A stretch of 57,706 bases of DNA from an uncultured Pelagibacteraceae bacterium (lineage in GTDB: Bacteria > Pseudomonadota > Alphaproteobacteria > Pelagibacterales > Pelagibacteraceae). Of this stretch, positions 34,907-43,177 are shown in pieces. How positions within the stretch are numbered: the first letter of the stretch is position 1; each line of letters starts with the position of its first letter. The position numbers and the translations under genes were made by a program. The stretch is from positions 1 to 57,706 of the forward strand of contig CACLRF010000004.1 in the NCBI GenBank assembly GCA_902609235.1, written 5' to 3'. The notes beneath the pieces were generated by a model. The model saw only the letters and a program-made list of their open reading frames with translations. It ran no database searches and was not told where the DNA came from.

Positions 34907-35791
34907 ATGTCAATAAGTAGGCAAAATCTTTCTGTAATAATTGTAAGCTTTAAAAGTGATTATATAATTCATAAGTGTATTAATTCCATAGATAAAGAAA
35001 TTGAAATAATTGTTATAGATAACTCAAATAATATAGAATTTAAAAAGGCAATTGAAAATAAATATAGCAATGTAAGATGTATTCTCTCAGCTAAAAATAT
35101 TGGAATGGGTGCTGGAAATAATATTGGAATTAGAAACACAAATAAAGATTTCACTTTAATTCTTAATCCAGATGTAATTCTAGAAAAAGATGCGATTAAT
35201 CAAATTATTAATGCTTCAAAAATATTAGACTCTTTTAGTGTTATAGCTCCAATGCTAGGAAAGATTGGAAATCCTAATTACAAACTTGATAATAAAAAAA
35301 ATCAAAAATTTGATCCAATCAAACCATTTAAAGTTGTAAGTGTTGATGGATATTCAATGCTTCTAAATTTAAAGAGACTGAAACAACTTCTGAATTTTGA
35401 ATTTTTTGATGAAAATTTTTTTTTATATCTTGAAAATGATGATTTTTGTAAAAGACTACAATTATACAATGAGAATATATATGTTGTACCAAAATCAAAA
35501 ATTTATCATCTAGGTGGTCAAGCAGTCGATCCAAAATATAAAAAAGAAATTGAGCTTGTAAGAAATTGGCATTGGATGTGGTCAAAATTTTATTATAATA
35601 ATAAACATTATGGTTACTTATCTGCTACAAAGAAAACTTTAAAAAATTTTTTATCAGCTATTATTAAATTTTTTTTCTATATGATCATTTTAAAAAGCTA
35701 CAAAAGTAAGATTTATAAAATGAGGTTATCAGGTTTAATAAATTCTATGATGGGTAAAAAATCTTTTCTAAGACCAAAATTGGATAACTAA
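34907..35791 (+). CDS. Glycosyltransferase family 2 (rhamnosyltransferase-like)
   Basis: GT-A fold sugar transferase, about 294 residues from the chosen start. The conserved start LSVIIVSFKSD, KNIGMGAGNNIGI, LNPDVILEKDA (metal site) and the acceptor motif FLYLENDDFCKRLQ are in the order seen in WbbL-like rhamnosyltransferases. The open frame extends 17 codons upstream to 34856, but that would leave 3 bases for the divergent rmlB promoter, and the family starts at the LSVIIVS strand. I therefore take the ATG at 34907. A carboxy-terminal hydrophobic segment near the end may be a membrane anchor. It is divergent from rmlB and overlaps the convergent apt by 4 bases. Confidence 0.8.
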   Translation: MSISRQNLSVIIVSFKSDYIIHKCINSIDKEIEIIVIDNSNNIEFKKAIENKYSNVRCILSAKNIGMGAGNNIGIRNTNKDFTLILNPDVILEKDAINQIINASKILDSFSVIAPMLGKIGNPNYKLDNKKNQKFDPIKPFKVVSVDGYSMLLNLKRLKQLLNFEFFDENFFLYLENDDFCKRLQLYNENIYVVPKSKIYHLGGQAVDPKYKKEIELVRNWHWMWSKFYYNNKHYGYLSATKKTLKNFLSAIIKFFFYMIILKSYKSKIYKMRLSGLINSMMGKKSFLRPKLDN

Positions 35792-36315
35792 TGACCTGGA
35801 AAGTTTATTAGGTTTTCGACTTTATAATTATTTTTTATTAAATTGTCCGATCCGCCCAAATCAAATAAATTAATAACAAATATAAATGCAGCAACTTTAC
35901 TATTTGAAATCTCTACAAGTTTAGCCGCTGCTTCTGCTGTTCCACCTGTAGCAATTAAATCATCAATTATTAGAACACTATCGTTCTCATTTAATGAGTC
36001 TTTGTGCACCTCAATGGTAGCCTTTCCATATTCAAGTTCAAAGTCTATTGAATGAACATCTGCTGGTAACTTATTTTTTTTTCGAAGCATTATGAATGGT
36101 TTTTTTAAAACATAAGAAACTGCTGACGCAAACACAAAGCCACGCGACTCTATTGCTGCTATTTTTGTAAAATTGTATTTTTTTGATCTTTCTATTATTT
36201 GGTTAATAGTTTCAGAAAAAGCATTTTCATCTTTGATTAATGTAGTAATGTCTCTAAATAAAATACCTTTTTTTGGATAATCGGGGATAGATCTAATATA
36301 ATCTTTTAAATTCAT
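35788..36315 (-). CDS. apt: Adenine phosphoribosyltransferase
   Basis: Converts adenine and PRPP to AMP in the cytoplasm. The 175 residues match the family. IRSIPDYPKKGILFRDITTL at the start (in part), AIESRGFVFA and the PRPP-binding loop VLIIDDLIATGGTA (about 116-129) are all present. It is divergent from mtnP with a 41-base gap, so the two may be controlled together. MtnP releases adenine from methylthioadenosine, and Apt recovers it. Confidence 0.94.
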   Translation of the reverse strand: MNLKDYIRSIPDYPKKGILFRDITTLIKDENAFSETINQIIERSKKYNFTKIAAIESRGFVFASAVSYVLKKPFIMLRKKNKLPADVHSIDFELEYGKATIEVHKDSLNENDSVLIIDDLIATGGTAEAAAKLVEISNSKVAAFIFVINLFDLGGSDNLIKNNYKVENLINFPGH

Positions 36316-36356
36316 AATAGTTAAATATAAAAGTATAAATAATTAAATTTTTAACT

Positions 36357-37229
36357 ATGACAACTAATAAATTAGCAATAATTGGTGGAAGTGGTCTTTA
36401 CGATGTTGAAGAATTTAAAGATAGAGAATTACTTGATTTAAATACCCCATGGGGGAAACCATCGGATCAAATTTTAAAAATAAACTACAGTAATAAAGAT
36501 GTTTATTTTTTACCAAGACATGGAAGAGGTCATTTTATTTCACCATCAAATATAAATTTTAGAGCAAATATTGATGCACTTAAACAACTAGGTGTAACTG
36601 ATATCGTTTCTGTTTCTGCAGTAGGATCTCTTAAAGAAGATTTGCTTCCAGGAAAATTTGTTATAGTGGATCAATTTATTGATAGAACGTTTGCAAGAAC
36701 CAAAACTTTTTTTGATGATGAGATTGTAGCACATGTTTCAATGGCACATCCAACATCAAACGGATTGATGAATGCATGCGAGGAAGCAATTAAAAAATCA
36801 AACATAGACTATCAAAGAAATGGAACATATGTAGTTATGGAAGGGCCCCAATTTTCTACATTAGCAGAGTCTAATTTATATAGATCTTGGAAAGCAGATG
36901 TAATTGGAATGACAAATATGCCTGAAGCAAAATTGGCAAGAGAGGCAGAAATTAGATATGCATCAGTTTCTATGGTTACAGATTTTGATTGTTGGCATCC
37001 AGATCATGAAAATGTTGATGTTCAACAAGTAATTAAAGTTTTGTTAGGTAACGCTGAAAAAGCAAAAGTTTTGATCAAAAATTTAATTGATAATTTTGAA
37101 GATCATATTGATCCAAATGATCCCACTAATAATTGTTTAGATGTAGCAATTATTACTGCTCCAGAAAAAAGAACAAAAAAGACTATAGATAAATTAAAAA
37201 CGGTAGCAGGCAGAGTTTTAAATAAATGA
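36357..37229 (+). CDS. mtnP: S-methyl-5'-thioadenosine phosphorylase
   Basis: Splits methylthioadenosine with phosphate into adenine and methylthioribose 1-phosphate. 290 residues, PNP/MTAP family type 2. LAIIGGSGLYDVEEF (about 6-20), LPRHGRGHFISPS (phosphate and substrate loop, about 52-64), VVMEGPQFSTLAES (about 160-173) and TDFDCWHPDHENV (about 211-223) are conserved. It is the first gene of a four-gene cluster and its stop overlaps mtnA by 4 bases. The Asp in TDFDCW favours 6-aminopurines, as expected for an MTA enzyme. Confidence 0.92.
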   Translation: MTTNKLAIIGGSGLYDVEEFKDRELLDLNTPWGKPSDQILKINYSNKDVYFLPRHGRGHFISPSNINFRANIDALKQLGVTDIVSVSAVGSLKEDLLPGKFVIVDQFIDRTFARTKTFFDDEIVAHVSMAHPTSNGLMNACEEAIKKSNIDYQRNGTYVVMEGPQFSTLAESNLYRSWKADVIGMTNMPEAKLAREAEIRYASVSMVTDFDCWHPDHENVDVQQVIKVLLGNAEKAKVLIKNLIDNFEDHIDPNDPTNNCLDVAIITAPEKRTKKTIDKLKTVAGRVLNK

Positions 37230-38296
37230 GAATAGAAGGAAAAGAGTATCGAACTATTTGGTTTGAAAATAATGTTGTTAAGATTATTGATCAAACAAAA
37301 CTTCCTCACCAATTTGTAATTAAAGAACTTAAAACTATAAATGATACAATAAATGCAATTAAAGTAATGGAGGTAAGAGGCGCACCTCTAATTGGTGGAA
37401 CAGCTGCTTATGGTCTAGCATTAGCAGTTCAAGAAAATAATGATCCAGAATTTATTAAAAAAAGTGCAAAAGAATTAATTAAATCAAGACCTACTGCTAT
37501 TAATTTAAAGTGGGCTGTAGACCGAATGATAAAAAAATTAACAGGAATTAACAGTGATCAACTATTAAGTATTGCTTTAAATGAAGCAAAAGAAATATGT
37601 GATGAAGATGAAAAGTTTTGTGAAAATATTGGTATTAATGGATTAAAAATAATTGAAGAAATTTATAATAAAAAGAAAGATACAGTAAACATATTAACAC
37701 ATTGTAACGCAGGTTGGTTAGCAACTATTAATTGGGGTACAGCAACATCACCAATTTATCACGCACATAAAAAAGGTATTCCAGTGCATGTATGGGTAGA
37801 TGAAACAAGACCAAGAAATCAAGGTGCTAATCTAACTTCATTTGAATTAAATGAAGAAGAAATTTCCAATACTATTATCGCTGATAATACGGGGGGTATT
37901 TTAATGCAGAGGGGCAAAGTTGATATTTGTATTGTAGGTACTGATAGAACTTTATCCAACGGAGACGTTTGCAATAAAATTGGAACTTATCTTAAAGCAT
38001 TGGCTGCCAATGATAATAATGTTCCTTTTTATGTAGCCCTTCCTAGCTCAACAATTGATTGGGATATTAAAGATGCGAAAGATATTCCTATTGAAGAAAG
38101 AAATTCAGAGGAATTATCTCATATCGAAGGCATTGATGAGAATAATCAAATTAAGAAAGTTTTGATATATCCTAACAAAAGTAAAGCAATGAACTTAGCA
38201 TTTGATGTTACGCCTGCAAAATATGTAACAGGATTAATTACTGAAAAAGGGATTACCGAAGCTTCTTTTGATGGTTTAAAAAAATTATTTAAATGA
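37226..38296 (+). CDS. mtnA: Methylthioribose-1-phosphate isomerase
   Basis: Isomerises methylthioribose 1-phosphate to methylthioribulose 1-phosphate. 356 residues, eIF2B-related family. MEVRGAPLIGGTAAYG (about 48-63), LTHCNAGWLAT (Cys near residue 159), the RPRNQGANLTSFEL segment (about 194-207) and IVGTDRTLSNGDVCNKIGTY (Asp near 236) are the known substrate and catalytic motifs. It overlaps mtnP by 4 bases and the aldolase gene by 4 bases, so the genes are coupled. No mtnB, mtnC, mtnD or mtnK gene follows. Confidence 0.93.
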   Translation: MRIEGKEYRTIWFENNVVKIIDQTKLPHQFVIKELKTINDTINAIKVMEVRGAPLIGGTAAYGLALAVQENNDPEFIKKSAKELIKSRPTAINLKWAVDRMIKKLTGINSDQLLSIALNEAKEICDEDEKFCENIGINGLKIIEEIYNKKKDTVNILTHCNAGWLATINWGTATSPIYHAHKKGIPVHVWVDETRPRNQGANLTSFELNEEEISNTIIADNTGGILMQRGKVDICIVGTDRTLSNGDVCNKIGTYLKALAANDNNVPFYVALPSSTIDWDIKDAKDIPIEERNSEELSHIEGIDENNQIKKVLIYPNKSKAMNLAFDVTPAKYVTGLITEKGITEASFDGLKKLFK

Positions 38297-38925
38297 AAAA
38301 TTTAAGATCTGAAATAATAAAATATTCAAAAATGCTGAATTCAAAAAAATTATCAGCATTAAGATCTGGTAATATTTCATCAAGGTACAAAGACGGTTTT
38401 TTAATCACCCCCTCTGGTAAAAAATATTCGTCATTAAAGAATCGTGATATCGTTTTTGTTTCTCTAAATGGATACTTTGATAAAAAAAAGGGAATTCCTT
38501 CATCTGAGTGGAAATTTCATCAAGATATCTACAGAAACAAAAAAGAAGCAAAAGCAATTGTTCATGCACATTCAACATGTGCTACAGCAGTTTCTACTCA
38601 CAAGAGAGGAATACCGCCTTTTCATTATATGGTAGCGATGGCTGGAGGTCATGATATCAAATGTGCAAAATATGCAACATTTGGAACAAGAGAATTGTCT
38701 AAAAATATTTTGAAAGCTTTAAAGGGAAGAAAAGCTTGTTTAATTTCAAATCACGGACAGATTGCATTTGAGGAAAATTTACCAAAAGCATTTGAACTTG
38801 CTGAAGAGGTTGAAAATATATCTCTTCAGTATATAACGAGCTTTAAATTGGGTAAACCAAAGATTCTTTCAGTTAATGAAATGAAAAAAGTTTTATCCAA
38901 AGCAAAGAATTATAAAAAAGGATAG
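38293..38925 (+). CDS. Class II aldolase, FucA-like (probable methylthioribulose-1-phosphate aldolase)
   Basis: Zinc-dependent aldolase, 210 residues. SGNISSRYKDGFLITPSG (about 24-41), PSSEWKFH (Glu near residue 72 the acid/base), AIVHAHSTC (zinc histidines), MVAMAGG, YATFGTRELS and SNHG (third zinc histidine) follow fuculose-phosphate aldolase closely. MtnB dehydratases share the fold but not this FucA pattern as I know it. Lying inside the mtnP-mtnA operon, it should cleave methylthioribulose 1-phosphate to DHAP and methylthioacetaldehyde, the aldolase step of the DHAP shunt. The assignment rests on context and motif style; MtnB is the main alternative. Confidence 0.78.
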   Translation: MKNLRSEIIKYSKMLNSKKLSALRSGNISSRYKDGFLITPSGKKYSSLKNRDIVFVSLNGYFDKKKGIPSSEWKFHQDIYRNKKEAKAIVHAHSTCATAVSTHKRGIPPFHYMVAMAGGHDIKCAKYATFGTRELSKNILKALKGRKACLISNHGQIAFEENLPKAFELAEEVENISLQYITSFKLGKPKILSVNEMKKVLSKAKNYKKG

Positions 38926-38928
38926 CTA

Positions 38929-39969
38929 ATGACTAAAGTTGGAGAACACATAACTCTAGACATTATTGGTACAACAAAAGAATACGATCCTTCTGTATTT
39001 GAAAAAGTAATAAATGATATTGCAAAAGCTGCAAAAGTAACAATTCTCAATATATCCAAAAATAAATTTGAACCTCAGGGTTTTACAATTCTTGCTTTAT
39101 TAGCTGAAAGTCATATTAGTTTTCATACATTCCCTGAAAAAGGAATTATAAGTTTTGATTTCTTTACCTGTGGAAAAGTAAACCCTTCAGTGGCGATAGA
39201 TATTATAAAGAATGAATTTGAACATAAAAGAATAGTTAAAAAAGAATTTAATAGAGATACAAAATCTCTTTATCATGATATTTATAGTTCGCCAGGGTTA
39301 CAAAAATCTTACGTAGTTAATGATGTTTTGGAAGATTTTAAATCTAAAGTAGGTCAACACATAGAAATTTTAGATTTAGAACAGTTTGGAAAATCTTTGT
39401 TTATAGATGGTGAAATACAAGTTGCTTCAACAGACGAACATTTATACAGCTCAACATTTGTTGGCTCTGGTTTGGATTTAAATGTAAATAATGAAAGAGC
39501 GGCAATTATTGGTGGTGGTGATGGTGGAGTTGCAAGAGAGTGTATTTCTAAAAAATTTAATTTTGTAGATTGGTATGAACTAGATCCTGAAGTAGTTAAT
39601 GTTTGTAACAAGCATCTTGGAGATATTGGAAAAAAAGCTACTGAAAAAAATTCTGTAAAATGTGTTTGGGGTGATGCTTTTGAAAGTATTAAATCAGTAA
39701 GTGATGATACATATGATCATATTTTTGTTGATTTAAATGATGATCAATTTTGTATAGATTTAGCTGCGAAAAACATGGATTCATTAGTCAGAATATTAAA
39801 ACCAAAGGGAGTTATCACAGCACAAGTCGGTAGTCAGGACAAAAAACCACAACAGGTTGAAAACTGGCTGAATGTTTTTAATAAAAATTTTGGGAACGCA
39901 AAATTATCAAGAGTTTATATACCTAGTTTTGATTGTTCTTGGAATTTTTCTTCATCTATAAATCATTAA
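38929..39969 (+). CDS. Fused S-adenosylmethionine decarboxylase - spermidine synthase
   Basis: Bifunctional polyamine enzyme, 346 residues. Residues 1-110 are a prokaryotic SpeD. Cleavage between Glu60 and Ser61 in AESHISFHTFPE would make the pyruvoyl group, with His66 and Cys81 (FFTCGK) as the other catalytic residues. Residues 115-346 are a spermidine synthase, with DGEIQVASTDEHLYSS, the nucleotide loop AIIGGGDGG (about 188-196), YELDPE and FVDLNDD. Such fusions are known in scattered bacteria. The product methylthioadenosine is the substrate of mtnP four genes earlier. The gene starts 3 bases after the aldolase stop. If Ser61 cleavage occurs, the SpeE part stays joined to the alpha chain. 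Confidence 0.9.
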   Translation: MTKVGEHITLDIIGTTKEYDPSVFEKVINDIAKAAKVTILNISKNKFEPQGFTILALLAESHISFHTFPEKGIISFDFFTCGKVNPSVAIDIIKNEFEHKRIVKKEFNRDTKSLYHDIYSSPGLQKSYVVNDVLEDFKSKVGQHIEILDLEQFGKSLFIDGEIQVASTDEHLYSSTFVGSGLDLNVNNERAAIIGGGDGGVARECISKKFNFVDWYELDPEVVNVCNKHLGDIGKKATEKNSVKCVWGDAFESIKSVSDDTYDHIFVDLNDDQFCIDLAAKNMDSLVRILKPKGVITAQVGSQDKKPQQVENWLNVFNKNFGNAKLSRVYIPSFDCSWNFSSSINH

Positions 39970-40027
39970 TTTTCTTTTTTCTTATATAAAATTGTGAAAT
40001 AACTGTTCCTAATTAAAGGAGATAATA

Positions 40028-40879
40028 ATGAATATATTCAAAAAAACTATTTTAACAGTTCTAGCTTCTTTACTAATAATCGGTAACGTGTTCGCTGATA
40101 AAGTAAAAATTGGAACTGAAGGTGCCTATCCACCATGGAACTCAAAAGATGCATCTGGTAATCTTATTGGTTTTGAGGTTGAGTTAGCTCAAGAGCTATG
40201 TGCAATCATGAAACATGAATGTACGATAGTTGAACAAGATTGGGATGGAATGATTCCCGCATTATTAATGAGAAAGTTCGATGCAATAATGGCAGGTATG
40301 TCAATTACGGCTGAAAGACAAAAAACAATTACGTTTTCTCAAGGATATGCAGATGAAGTTGCGTCACTTGCAGTAATGAAGGGTTCAAGTTTAGAGGGAA
40401 TGGATACACCCGAAGGTATTAATCTTTCTTTAGGTGGCTCAGATGTTAAAAAAGCTCTTAAAACTTTAACAGGTGCACTTGCTGGTAAAACTGTTTGTAC
40501 ACAAACAGGAACTATTCACCAAAACTTTTTAGAGTCAGGTGATGTAGGAAGTGTAAATGTAAGAACTTATAAAACTCAAGATGAAGTTAACCTAGATCTA
40601 ACATCTGGTAGATGTGATGTTGCATTAGCTGCAGCAGTTGCATTTACAGATTATGCTGACAAATCAGGCGAATCAGTTGTTTTAGTTGGACCAACTTTTT
40701 CAGGTGGTGCATTTGGTAATGGTGTAGGTGTTGGAATTAGACAAGGTGGTGATGATGCAATTGGAAAAAGAGATGCAAAATTACTTAAAGATTTCAACAG
40801 AGCAATTAATGTAGCTCGAAAAAAAGGTATTATTAGCAAACTTGCTATTAAACACTTTGGTTTCGACGCATCTATGTAA
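40028..40879 (+). CDS. ABC-type amino acid binding protein (family 3)
   Basis: Periplasmic receptor for a polar amino acid or derivative, 283 residues. Signal peptide about 1-22 (VFADK). KIGTEGAYPPWNSKDASGNLIGFEVELA (in part) is the family start, followed by DWDGMIPALLMRKFDAIMAGMSIT, both typical of lysine/arginine/ornithine and opine binders. The conserved arginine of the amino-acid carboxylate site appears in the SITAERQKTI segment (about 93-102). It is preceded by AAAGGAG 8 bases before the ATG and followed by a strong hairpin before the permeases. Confidence 0.88.
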   Translation: MNIFKKTILTVLASLLIIGNVFADKVKIGTEGAYPPWNSKDASGNLIGFEVELAQELCAIMKHECTIVEQDWDGMIPALLMRKFDAIMAGMSITAERQKTITFSQGYADEVASLAVMKGSSLEGMDTPEGINLSLGGSDVKKALKTLTGALAGKTVCTQTGTIHQNFLESGDVGSVNVRTYKTQDEVNLDLTSGRCDVALAAAVAFTDYADKSGESVVLVGPTFSGGAFGNGVGVGIRQGGDDAIGKRDAKLLKDFNRAINVARKKGIISKLAIKHFGFDASM

Positions 40880-40891
40880 TTATTTTCAGAT

Positions 40892-40918
40892 TTGGCGACT
40901 ATAATATATAGTCGCCAA
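40892..40918 (+). terminator. Perfect 12-pair hairpin between binding-protein and permease genes
   Basis: TTGGCGACTATA (40892-40903) and TATAGTCGCCAA (40907-40918) are perfect inverted arms with a 3-base loop. No T-run follows, so it is unlikely to end transcription by itself. It should block 3' exonucleases and stabilise the binding-protein mRNA. The permease ATG is 6 bases downstream, so the stem could also limit permease translation. Confidence 0.65.
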
Positions 40919-40923
40919 TCTAT

Positions 40924-41616
40924 ATGGAACTTCTAGCATTTGGTAAAACAGGTTGGGGTGATGAGTTATTTTACGCAACCCTAATGACTATAGCTGTATC
41001 AATTACAGCAATGTTTGTTGGTTTCTTTTTTGCACTTATTTTTACTCCATTAAAACTTTCGAAATACAAAACTTTAAATTTAGTTGGTAATTTTTACACA
41101 ACAGTTATTAGAGGGGTACCTGAACTATTAGTAATTTACCTTTTCTTTTTTGGAGGAAGTGGGGCAATTATGTATGTAGCTTCAATCTTTGGTTATTATG
41201 AATACATAGAAATTAATGCCTTTATTACTGGTTCAATGGCTATTGGTATTATTTCTGGAGCTTATTCAACTGAAGTATTTCGGGGAGCAATTCAATCAAT
41301 AGACAAAGGCCAGTTTGAAGCAGCAAAGGTACTTGGAATAAATAAGTTTGGGCAATTTTATAAAATAATACTCCCCCAGATGTTAAGACTCGCTATTCCA
41401 AATTTAAGTAATGTTTGGCAAATAACTTTAAAAGACACTTCTCTTATTTCAGTAACAGGATTAGTTGAGATAATGAGACAATCTTATATTGCCGCAGGAT
41501 CTACAAGAGATCCATTATTCTTCTATTCATTTGCAGCAGTTTTATATTTATTCCTTACTTACGTGAGTATGAAATTAATTAACAAGTTAGAAGTTAAGTA
41601 TAGCAGGGGGTATTAA
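40924..41616 (+). CDS. Amino acid ABC transporter permease (HisQ/GlnP type)
   Basis: Inner-membrane subunit, 230 residues with about five hydrophobic helices. RGVPELLVIYLFFFGG (about 60-75) and the EAA loop GQFEAAKVLGINKFGQFYKI (about 130-149) are the family marks. Start ATG lies 6 bases behind the hairpin at 40892-40918, with little room for a ribosome site. Its stop shares a base with the next permease start. It pairs with the permease at 41616 as a HisQ/HisM-like heterodimer. Confidence 0.88.
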   Translation: MELLAFGKTGWGDELFYATLMTIAVSITAMFVGFFFALIFTPLKLSKYKTLNLVGNFYTTVIRGVPELLVIYLFFFGGSGAIMYVASIFGYYEYIEINAFITGSMAIGIISGAYSTEVFRGAIQSIDKGQFEAAKVLGINKFGQFYKIILPQMLRLAIPNLSNVWQITLKDTSLISVTGLVEIMRQSYIAAGSTRDPLFFYSFAAVLYLFLTYVSMKLINKLEVKYSRGY

Positions 41617-42293
41617 TGGATTTTGATTTAATGATCACTAGTTTACCTAAACTTTTAGGAGCAACAGTAGTTACTTTAAAATTATTATCTGCATCATTAT
41701 TTTTAGGATTGTTCCTAGGTCTTTTCTTTGCAATTTTAAGATTAAATAAAAATATATTTATCAATAAATTTGCTTATGGCTATTCATATATATTTAGAGG
41801 AACACCATTATTGGTCCAGATTTTCATAATTTATTTTGGATTGGGCCAAATTGAATATTTAAGAACAACATTTCTATGGGCTATTTTAAAAGAACCTTAT
41901 TGGTGTGCAATTATAGCTTTTACTTTAAATACTGGTGCATATACCTCTGAAATTTTAAGATCAGCATTTCAAACAATAAAACCAGGCATTGTTGAAGCTG
42001 GAAAAAGCTTAGGAATATCTAACAAAATAATCTTTTATAAAATTCAAATTCCAATTGCTATTAGACAATCACTTCCAGCATATGGAAATGAAATTATTTT
42101 GATGATGAAAGGCACCTCTTTAGCAAGCACTGTAACTTTAATGGATTTAACAGGAGTTGCTAAATATATAATTTCAACAACTTTTAAACCAATCGAGGTA
42201 TTCATTGTTGCTGGTGGAATTTATTTGTTTATGACTTTTATCATTCATAATGTGATTAAATATTTAGAGAAAAAATACAGCTTTCAACAATAG
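41616..42293 (+). CDS. Amino acid ABC transporter permease (HisM type)
   Basis: Second inner-membrane subunit, 225 residues with about five helices. FRGTPLLVQIFIIYFGLGQ (about 57-75) and the EAA loop KPGIVEAGKSLGISNKIIFYK (in part, about 127-147) are present. It follows the first permease with a one-base overlap. No ATPase gene follows; the next gene, 2 bases later, encodes a dioxygenase. The ATPase must be encoded elsewhere or shared with another amino acid transporter. Confidence 0.88.
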   Translation: MDFDLMITSLPKLLGATVVTLKLLSASLFLGLFLGLFFAILRLNKNIFINKFAYGYSYIFRGTPLLVQIFIIYFGLGQIEYLRTTFLWAILKEPYWCAIIAFTLNTGAYTSEILRSAFQTIKPGIVEAGKSLGISNKIIFYKIQIPIAIRQSLPAYGNEIILMMKGTSLASTVTLMDLTGVAKYIISTTFKPIEVFIVAGGIYLFMTFIIHNVIKYLEKKYSFQQ

Positions 42294-42295
42294 AA

Positions 42296-43084
42296 ATGTT
42301 TTTATCTGATAAACAAATTAAAGATTATCAAAATGATGGTGTGATAATAATTAAAGAATTATTTAAAGATTGGATTGAGCCACTTAGAACAGGATTTCAA
42401 AAAGTTTTAGACAATCCAAGTAAGCATGGAAGAGAAAATGTAAATGATAATAACGGAAGATTTTTTGAAGATTATTGTAATTGGGAAAGAATAGAGGAAT
42501 TTAAAGATTGTATATTTAATTCACCTGGTGCTCAATTAGTTGCTGAAGCAACTAATTCTAAATCTATTCAAATTTTTCATGAACATATTTTTATAAAGGA
42601 TCCAGGTACATATAAAGAAACACCCTGGCATCAAGATATGCCTTATTATTGTGTTGATGGTAATGACACAGGAAGTTTATGGATTCCATTAGATGATGTT
42701 GATAAAAAAAATAATCTTAAACTGATTTTAGGCTCTCACAAATGGCCAAAATTAATTAGACCTACAAAATGGTCCAATAACCAGCCTTGGTATAATGACA
42801 ATAGTTCTTTCATGGATTTACCTTTGTTAGAGATATTTAAAAAAGATATTTTTTTACCAGAAATAAATTTAGGTGATGCTGTATTGTTTAATTTTAAAAT
42901 TGTTCATGGCTCAACTGGAAATAATACTTCTAAGTATCGAAGAGCATTTTCAATGAGATTTATCGGAGATGATGTTAAATATATTGATAGAGGAGGACCA
43001 ACTTCACCACCATTTGATGGTATTAGTTTGAAAACTGGAGATTTGATGAGAGAAGATTGGTTTCCAAGAGTTTTTAATAATTAA
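42296..43084 (+). CDS. Phytanoyl-CoA dioxygenase (PhyH) family oxygenase
   Basis: Predicted Fe(II)/2-oxoglutarate-dependent oxygenase, 262 residues, cytoplasmic. The metal triad is visible as His and Asp in TPWHQDMPYY (about 116-125) and His in IVHGSTGNN (about 202-210), with the 2-oxoglutarate arginine in SKYRRAFSM. The family includes ectoine hydroxylase, phytanoyl-CoA hydroxylase and many amine or amino acid hydroxylases. Starting 2 bases after the permease stop, it probably acts on the imported compound. The substrate is not recognisable. Confidence 0.82.
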   Translation: MFLSDKQIKDYQNDGVIIIKELFKDWIEPLRTGFQKVLDNPSKHGRENVNDNNGRFFEDYCNWERIEEFKDCIFNSPGAQLVAEATNSKSIQIFHEHIFIKDPGTYKETPWHQDMPYYCVDGNDTGSLWIPLDDVDKKNNLKLILGSHKWPKLIRPTKWSNNQPWYNDNSSFMDLPLLEIFKKDIFLPEINLGDAVLFNFKIVHGSTGNNTSKYRRAFSMRFIGDDVKYIDRGGPTSPPFDGISLKTGDLMREDWFPRVFNN

Positions 43085-43177
43085 TATATTCATTTTAGTT
43101 GTCTATATCATGAATTTTTGTAAAAGTAATATTCACTTAAACTACAATGTAAATTTTAAGATCAATAATTAAAAAAT

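Noticed and set aside
38293..38925. MtnB (methylthioribulose-1-phosphate dehydratase)
   Set aside because: The residues follow fuculose-phosphate aldolase (SSEWKFH, YATFGTRELS) and no mtnC or mtnD follows. Kept as the main alternative.
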